This document shows, one piece after another, positions 59,279 through 64,000 of a DNA stretch of 64,000 nt. Made by a program: the position numbers and the translations under genes. Below the pieces are notes generated by a model. It was not told the origin of the DNA, made no database searches, and saw only the letters and a program-made list of their open reading frames with translations. Origin of the DNA: Solibacillus silvestris_B (GTDB lineage Bacteria; Bacillota; Bacilli; Bacillales_A; Planococcaceae). The stretch is from contig NZ_JBQCJW010000011.1 of assembly GCF_051967575.1 (NCBI RefSeq), forward strand, positions 48,873-112,872, given 5' to 3'. The number at the start of each line of letters is the position of its first letter. The first letter of the stretch is position 1.

Positions 59279-60816
59279 TGAACGCAATGAAAAATAGATT
59301 GTTTTATTCGTTTATTTTTGTAATTGGATCAAGTTTAGCTGTTCTAGGGTTGTTCATAGGGCAGCTTTTTCCTTTTTTTATTGATGAATACATTAATGAA
59401 GCATCCAAAGTTTCGGAACAAAAATTGGACCAAATAATAGAAGAACAGCAAATCGAGCTTACGACTTCCCAAAAAGAAGCGCTTATAAATACGTATATGA
59501 TCGATGTAGAGGCAGAGTCCTTGAAGGATACGAAGAAAAAAATATATATGATCATTTCCGCATTATTATTAGGCGGACTTGTAATAATGGGATTAATGAC
59601 ATATCGTGTTGCAAGCAATTTTATTAATCCTATCATCAATATTACGAAAACAGCAAGAGAGCTGTCAAAAGGGAATTACCGCGCGCGGGCATTTGCGAAC
59701 GGGCCGAGAACGATTGTCGAGCTTCGAAATTCAATCAATATTTTAGCGCGGAATCTGCAGGATATAACGAAGACGCGAGCGATTGAGGAAGAGCGTTTAA
59801 AAACACTAATCGAAAATATGGGCAGTGCATTAATGATGATTGACCGCGAAGGAAATATTTCGATTGTCAACAAAAAGTTCCAAACTCTTTTTGAGCTTCC
59901 TAAGGAGCAGCTTATCGGAAAAAACTTCATGATGTTAGGCTTGCCAAAAGAGCTGGAGCAATTTATCGATCATGTGTTTTTAACGGAAATGCCATATCGT
60001 CAGCAACTTATGATGGAAATTGCGGATGAAGAATATTATGAGCAAGTTTATGGGGCGCCGGTAGTGGGAGAGCATGGGCGTTGGCTAGGTGTAGTAATAG
60101 TCATGCATGATGTGAGCGAGCTTGTAAGACTGGAGCAAGTCCGGAAAGATTTCGTGGCGAATGTTTCGCATGAGTTGCGCACGCCGATCACATCAATTAA
60201 AGGGTTCTCGGAGACGCTTCTTGATGGAGCGTTCAAAGATGAGCAAATGCTATTGTCGTTTTTAACGATTATTTACGATGAAAGTAACCGTATTCAAGTG
60301 CTTGTCAATGACTTGCTGGAGCTCTCCAAAATTGAGCGTCATGGCTTTACGCTGGAGGTGACGCCAACGAAGCTGCAGGATATATTAATTCGCGTTGTTG
60401 ATTTAACGAGCTCCCAGCTGGAAAGCAAAAATATGCAATTTAATGTAGAGATAGAGCAAGATGCGGTGATTTTAGGTGATGTGAATCGTTTAATGCAAAT
60501 TTTCACGAATTTAATTAACAATGCAATTGCATATTCGAAGGAAGAGACGACAGTTACGCTTCGGATAAGCGCGAATAAAGAGCATGGCATATTCGAAGTG
60601 AGGGACGAAGGGATCGGTATTGAAAAAGCTGAAATTGCTCGTATTTTCGAACGTTTTTATAGAGTGGACCGTGCGCGCAGCCGAAACTCGGGCGGTACGG
60701 GTCTCGGTTTATCGATTGTTAAACATTTAATCGAGGCGCATAATGGAAAAATCCAAGTTGCAAGCGAGATCGGAAAAGGAACGAGCATAAAAGTATTTTT
60801 GCCGCTAAGTAATTAA
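59278..60816 (+). CDS. phoR: phosphate sensor histidine kinase PhoR
   Basis: Membrane sensor kinase for PhoP. The 512 residues have two membrane segments (about 8-30 and 87-110) around a short extracellular loop of ~55 residues, a HAMP region (about 110-165), a PAS domain (about 170-270), the HisKA box with His in VSHELRTPITSIKGFSE and an ATPase domain with NAIAY, DEGIGIE and GGTGLGLSIV. The loop is shorter than in B. subtilis PhoR (579 aa). Translation is coupled to phoP. Confidence 0.94.
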   Translation: MNAMKNRLFYSFIFVIGSSLAVLGLFIGQLFPFFIDEYINEASKVSEQKLDQIIEEQQIELTTSQKEALINTYMIDVEAESLKDTKKKIYMIISALLLGGLVIMGLMTYRVASNFINPIINITKTARELSKGNYRARAFANGPRTIVELRNSINILARNLQDITKTRAIEEERLKTLIENMGSALMMIDREGNISIVNKKFQTLFELPKEQLIGKNFMMLGLPKELEQFIDHVFLTEMPYRQQLMMEIADEEYYEQVYGAPVVGEHGRWLGVVIVMHDVSELVRLEQVRKDFVANVSHELRTPITSIKGFSETLLDGAFKDEQMLLSFLTIIYDESNRIQVLVNDLLELSKIERHGFTLEVTPTKLQDILIRVVDLTSSQLESKNMQFNVEIEQDAVILGDVNRLMQIFTNLINNAIAYSKEETTVTLRISANKEHGIFEVRDEGIGIEKAEIARIFERFYRVDRARSRNSGGTGLGLSIVKHLIEAHNGKIQVASEIGKGTSIKVFLPLSN

Positions 60817-60935
60817 AGCTTAACATTAGCTTTACAAAACTGTTATACGAACTTTATATTTGAATGTTAAATTACTTTATAGAAACCCCCGTTTCAAAGG
60901 TAAAAAGCTTGAATAGGAATTAAATAGACAGCCGT

Positions 60936-60981
60936 AAAAAAACTATGCAAAAAGTTATGCTCTTTTTGTGTAGTTTTTTTC
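60936..60981 (+). terminator. terminator of phoPR
   Basis: AAAAAAACTATGCAAAAAG and CTTTTTGTGTAGTTTTTTT stem around TTATGCT. Confidence 0.87.
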
Positions 60982-61082
60982 ATTGTGTCGCCGAAGCTTG
61001 CGGCAATATGAAAAAATATGAAACTTTTACAATGGAAGTCCCGTAGAATAATAAGAAAATGAAAGGTAGGAGGTTCTTTACG

Positions 61083-62048
61083 ATGAGTGTAAAAAGAACA
61101 TTATTATGGGTAGCACTTATTCTGTTTGCAATTGTAGCGTTAATTGCTGTAACGACTTCATGGTATACAGTAGATGAATCGGAGCAAGCGGTTGTTATTA
61201 CATTCGGTCAAGCAGGTGAGACGATTCCAGATTCGGGGCTCCACTTCAAATTACCGTGGCCAATTCAATCCGTAGAAATATTATCAAAAGAAACATTTAG
61301 TTTACAGTTTGGCTATAAGCAAAATCCTGATGGAACGTTAGAAGCATTTGATAAAGAAACAAAAATGATTACTGGCGATGAATACATCGTTTTAACAGAC
61401 TTAGTTGTCCAATGGCGTATTGTTGATCCGAAAAAGTATTTATTTAATTCGCAAGAGCCACGAACGGTTTTACATAATGCTACGTCAAGCGCAATTCGTT
61501 CAATCATTGGCAGCTCTACAATTGACCAGGCATTAACGGATGGAAAAGCGGATATCGAAGCAGAGACGCGCGAATTGCTCGTGTCGCTAATCGATAAATA
61601 CGATATTGGCATTGGGGTAACGGGTGTCAAGCTGCAGGATGTTGATGTACCGAATGAAGAAGTGCGTGCAGCATTTACGGATGTTACCGATGCGCGTGAG
61701 ATGAAGAGTACAAAAATTAATGAAGCAGAAAAATATGAAAATCAACGTTTAAGTGAAGCGGTTGGTGAAGTAGCTGCGATTAAGTCTAAAGCAGAGGGTG
61801 AGAAAGCGGCGCGAATCGAGCAAGCTGCAGGTGAAGTTGCATTATTTAATCAGCTATATGAAGAATATCGATTAAACAAAGAGATCACAACTGAACGTTT
61901 AGTTATTGAAACATTAGAGGCTGTATTACCGAATGCGCAAATTTATATTATGAATGATGATGGCAGCAGTACGATGAAATATTTACCTCTTCAACCAATG
62001 CAAAATACTTCTTCTAATGAAGAGAAGAAAGAAGGGAGTACGAACTGA
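61083..62048 (+). CDS. hflK: SPFH/band-7 protein, HflK-like
   Basis: The 321 residues begin with one N-terminal membrane segment (LLWVALILFAIVALIAV), then a band-7/SPFH domain (about 25-210, with VVITFGQAGETIPDSGLHFKLPWP) and a coiled-coil region (about 210-275). HflK and HflC form a large membrane cage that in E. coli encloses the protease FtsH. ATG 61083 follows AGGAGGTTCTTTACG. The stop overlaps the hflC start by one base. No ftsH lies in the window. B. subtilis has polA at this position instead. Confidence 0.88.
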   Translation: MSVKRTLLWVALILFAIVALIAVTTSWYTVDESEQAVVITFGQAGETIPDSGLHFKLPWPIQSVEILSKETFSLQFGYKQNPDGTLEAFDKETKMITGDEYIVLTDLVVQWRIVDPKKYLFNSQEPRTVLHNATSSAIRSIIGSSTIDQALTDGKADIEAETRELLVSLIDKYDIGIGVTGVKLQDVDVPNEEVRAAFTDVTDAREMKSTKINEAEKYENQRLSEAVGEVAAIKSKAEGEKAARIEQAAGEVALFNQLYEEYRLNKEITTERLVIETLEAVLPNAQIYIMNDDGSSTMKYLPLQPMQNTSSNEEKKEGSTN

Positions 62049-63133
62049 TGAGCAACAATAAAAATAACTTTGATGGCGATTTAGACGAATTTGTAAAAAA
62101 ATTATTCGGCAATAAAAAAGGGAAGAAAGTCGTTAAGGAAGTTCCAAAAGCAAACGAAGACGCTCAAAACTCCGGCAATGACGAGACATCATCAGAAGAA
62201 AAGCCGAAAAAAGCATCTAAACCGATCAATAAAAATAAAAAGCCTGTTAATGTAAAGCAATGGGTTACATCAGCTGTTGTTCTCACTGTGGTGTTTGCTG
62301 CACTGCTTGTTGTCATTGCCAATCTATATATCGTAAAAGAAAACGAGTTCAAAGTGGTTCGTCAGTTCGGTGAAGTCGTAAAGTACGAAAGTGAGCCTGG
62401 ACTGAATATGAAAATCCCGTTTATCCAAAGCGTTACGACATTGCCGAGCAATTTACTGACACATGATATGACAGAGGAAGAAATAAGTACAAAAGACAAA
62501 AAGCGAATTATTATTGATAATTACACGATTTGGCGTGTAACAGATCCAAAGGCCTTAATATCGAATGCCGGTCAGCTTATAAATGCTGAAAGTCGTATGG
62601 AAGAATTTATTTATTCTGCGCTGCGTACAGAATTTGGCCAAACAGAATATGGCGATATTATTAATGAAAAAGAATCGAAGCGCGGTAATATTAATGTCCG
62701 TGTAACGCAGCGTGTGAACGAATTAATCGAATCAGCGAATTTTGGTATTGAAGTTATTGATGTTCGGATTCGTCGTACAGATTTACCGGCGGAAAACGAG
62801 CAGTCCGTTTATACGAATATGATTTCAGAACGTCAATCGATTGCACAGAAGTACTTATCCGAAGGGGATGCAGAAAAACGCAGCGGGCAAGCAAAAACAG
62901 ATCGAGAAGTCCAAGTGATGCTTGCAACAGCTAATAAGGAAGCTGCGGTCATCCGTGCGGAAGGTGAAGCACAAGCAGCTAAAATTTATAACAATGCCTA
63001 TTCAAAAGATCCTGAGTTTTATAGCTTATTCAGAACATTGGAATCGTACAAGAAAACAATAGGTGATGAGACGATGATTATTATCCCGTCTGATTCACCA
63101 TATGCAAAACTATTGTCCGGTCAACTAAAATAA
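62048..63133 (+). CDS. hflC: SPFH/band-7 protein, HflC-like, with long charged N-terminus
   Basis: The 361 residues carry an unusual ~70-residue Lys/Glu-rich cytoplasmic N-terminal extension, a membrane segment (VVLTVVFAALLVVIANLYIV), an SPFH domain (about 95-270) and a C-terminal coiled coil with REVQVMLATANKEAAVIRAEGEAQAAKI cut into typical HflC heptads, ending PYAKLLSGQLK. Coupled to hflK by a TGATG overlap. The extension is longer than in E. coli HflC, whose membrane segment lies at its very start. Confidence 0.88.
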   Translation: MSNNKNNFDGDLDEFVKKLFGNKKGKKVVKEVPKANEDAQNSGNDETSSEEKPKKASKPINKNKKPVNVKQWVTSAVVLTVVFAALLVVIANLYIVKENEFKVVRQFGEVVKYESEPGLNMKIPFIQSVTTLPSNLLTHDMTEEEISTKDKKRIIIDNYTIWRVTDPKALISNAGQLINAESRMEEFIYSALRTEFGQTEYGDIINEKESKRGNINVRVTQRVNELIESANFGIEVIDVRIRRTDLPAENEQSVYTNMISERQSIAQKYLSEGDAEKRSGQAKTDREVQVMLATANKEAAVIRAEGEAQAAKIYNNAYSKDPEFYSLFRTLESYKKTIGDETMIIIPSDSPYAKLLSGQLK

Positions 63134-63142
63134 TCATTTTGC

Positions 63143-63187
63143 GAAAAGCTATTTAGAGAGAGCAAGACTATTTCTAAATAGCTTTTT
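63143..63187 (+). terminator. terminator of hflKC
   Basis: AAAAGCTATTTAGA and TCTAAATAGCTTTT form the stem; TTCG follows. Confidence 0.85.
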
Positions 63188-63289
63188 CGTTTACATTATT
63201 TGCCTTCACTAAAAGTTCAAATTATATTATCCGTAACTATTATTCCGCTGTTATAATGATAGATAGTTCGTTTAGAAGGAGTGGCAAAG

Positions 63290-63730
63290 TTGAGCAGAAA
63301 AATACAAAATACGTTAATCGCATTCATTATGGCAACATCTGTTACGGCACTATTTTTTCAATCGCATATCAATTTCATGAAAGTTGAAATTTTTCATATA
63401 CCTGTCCTATTCATCGTTATTTTCCTAATGAGCGTTTTTATCGCAGAGGATGTTCGCAATTCGTTCAAAAAGGTGCTATGGTTTGAAAAGCGGGAAGATA
63501 GGCGCCCAATTTGGCAAGTTGGCATAGGCATGATTTTTTATTTTGCGCAAATTGGCTTTGTTGAAGTATTTGCGCGCGGTTTAATGCCGTACGATCTTGG
63601 GGGCATGCCAATGTATGTCATCATTCCGTTTTTAAATGCTTTTTTATTGACGGTTATTTTTGAAGAAATCTTTTATATAGAAGAAAAAAACGGTGTACAA
63701 GCTGTTAAATTTAAAAATAAAATAAAGTAG
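63290..63730 (+). CDS. unknown small membrane protein (146 aa)
   Basis: Not recognised. Four hydrophobic segments (about 8-25, 33-50, 78-100 and 112-130) with a basic loop FEKREDRRP between the second and third. TTG 63290 is chosen because AAGGAGTGG lies upstream; the GTG at 63281 is inside that site. It stands alone between terminators. A role linked to hflKC is possible only by position. Confidence 0.7.
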   Translation: MSRKIQNTLIAFIMATSVTALFFQSHINFMKVEIFHIPVLFIVIFLMSVFIAEDVRNSFKKVLWFEKREDRRPIWQVGIGMIFYFAQIGFVEVFARGLMPYDLGGMPMYVIIPFLNAFLLTVIFEEIFYIEEKNGVQAVKFKNKIK

Positions 63731-63738
63731 TTTAAGAG

Positions 63739-63771
63739 CCCGCGTGGAATATTATCCCACGCGGTTTTTTT
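63739..63771 (+). terminator. terminator after the small membrane protein gene
   Basis: CCGCGTGG and CCACGCGG stem followed by seven T residues. The remaining 229 bp to the window end hold no recognisable gene. Confidence 0.9.
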
Positions 63772-64000
63772 CATTATTTTTGGCTCCTCGCCAAAAGTTG
63801 GGGATGACAAAACTTCATGCCAAGGCGGGTTGATTGGAATGGAGGAGAGGCGAATGTTCGTGCTGGCGGTTTCACCTTTCGCACTGTAAAAAACATCAGC
63901 TGGCGGCTAGCGCCTTTCGCTATAAGATTTTCTCTGTGACGAAAGCATTAGCGACAGTCACAAGCAAGCTTCCAGCGGGAACAGCAAAATTTATTTTGCG

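Overview
The window is chromosomal DNA of a spore-forming Bacillales bacterium, most likely of the Solibacillus/Lysinibacillus (Planococcaceae) group. Evidence: an alpha/beta-type small acid-soluble spore protein gene behind a sigma-G-like promoter, ezrA, a tyrosyl T-box, strong Gram-positive ribosome binding sites with frequent TTG and GTG starts, and a gene order that follows the Bacillus subtilis tyrS/rpsD to phoPR region. The genus is inferred from gene order and general sequence character, not from a search.

Layout. 1-7.7 kb: the end of argD, a class A penicillin-binding protein, T-box-controlled tyrS, a membrane-anchored PstS-like protein and a YIP1-family protein. 8.06-21.06 kb: a 13.0-kb mobile island inserted in the 3' end of rpsD, bounded by a 19-bp direct repeat. 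21-54 kb: core genes rpsD, dgcP, msrC, hisJ, ezrA, a nifZ-like gene, thiI, sspA, an acyl-CoA synthetase, sppA, an RDD protein, tpx, ytxK, a universal stress protein, ald, an M24 peptidase, ytkL, ytoI, ytpI, nrnA, dnaE, a FadR-like regulator, accD, accA, pfkA, pyk, fxsA and ytvI. 54-64 kb: citZ-icd-mdh, phoP-phoR, hflK-hflC and a small membrane protein.

The island is the part that stands out. It has a tyrosine integrase next to attL, a divergent CI/Cro-type switch with overlapping promoters on a palindromic operator, small early proteins, a primase/SF3-helicase of the P4/satellite type, and immediately downstream an origin-like region: ten 9-bp AARRCGTAT iterons flanking an AT-rich stretch. 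After that come zinc-finger and sigma-region-4-like proteins, a Com-like zinc finger, several tiny ORFs, and one large phage gene, a tail-tip/tail-fibre protein. I see no terminase, portal, capsid, tail tube, lysis or conjugation genes. The layout int - repressor/activator - primase/helicase - ori matches phage-inducible chromosomal islands (SaPI-like satellites). The solitary tail-tip gene suggests either a satellite that supplies its own receptor-binding part or a strongly deleted prophage. An amber codon in a sigma-like gene and a likely frameshift in a small virion-like gene favour some decay.

The island also replaces what it displaces. The native rpsD terminator now lies 13 kb away beyond attL, and the island brings its own terminator with the same 12-nt loop at the same 54-bp distance from the att core. 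A second, degenerate copy of the whole right end lies about 350 bp further inside, suggesting repeated integration at this site.

The core genes form coherent units: fatty-acid synthesis entry (accDA behind a GntR regulator with a visible operator), lower glycolysis (pfkA-pyk), the TCA block (citZ-icd-mdh, with a cre-like site on the citZ promoter), phosphate signalling (phoPR) and thiolation (nifZ-thiI).
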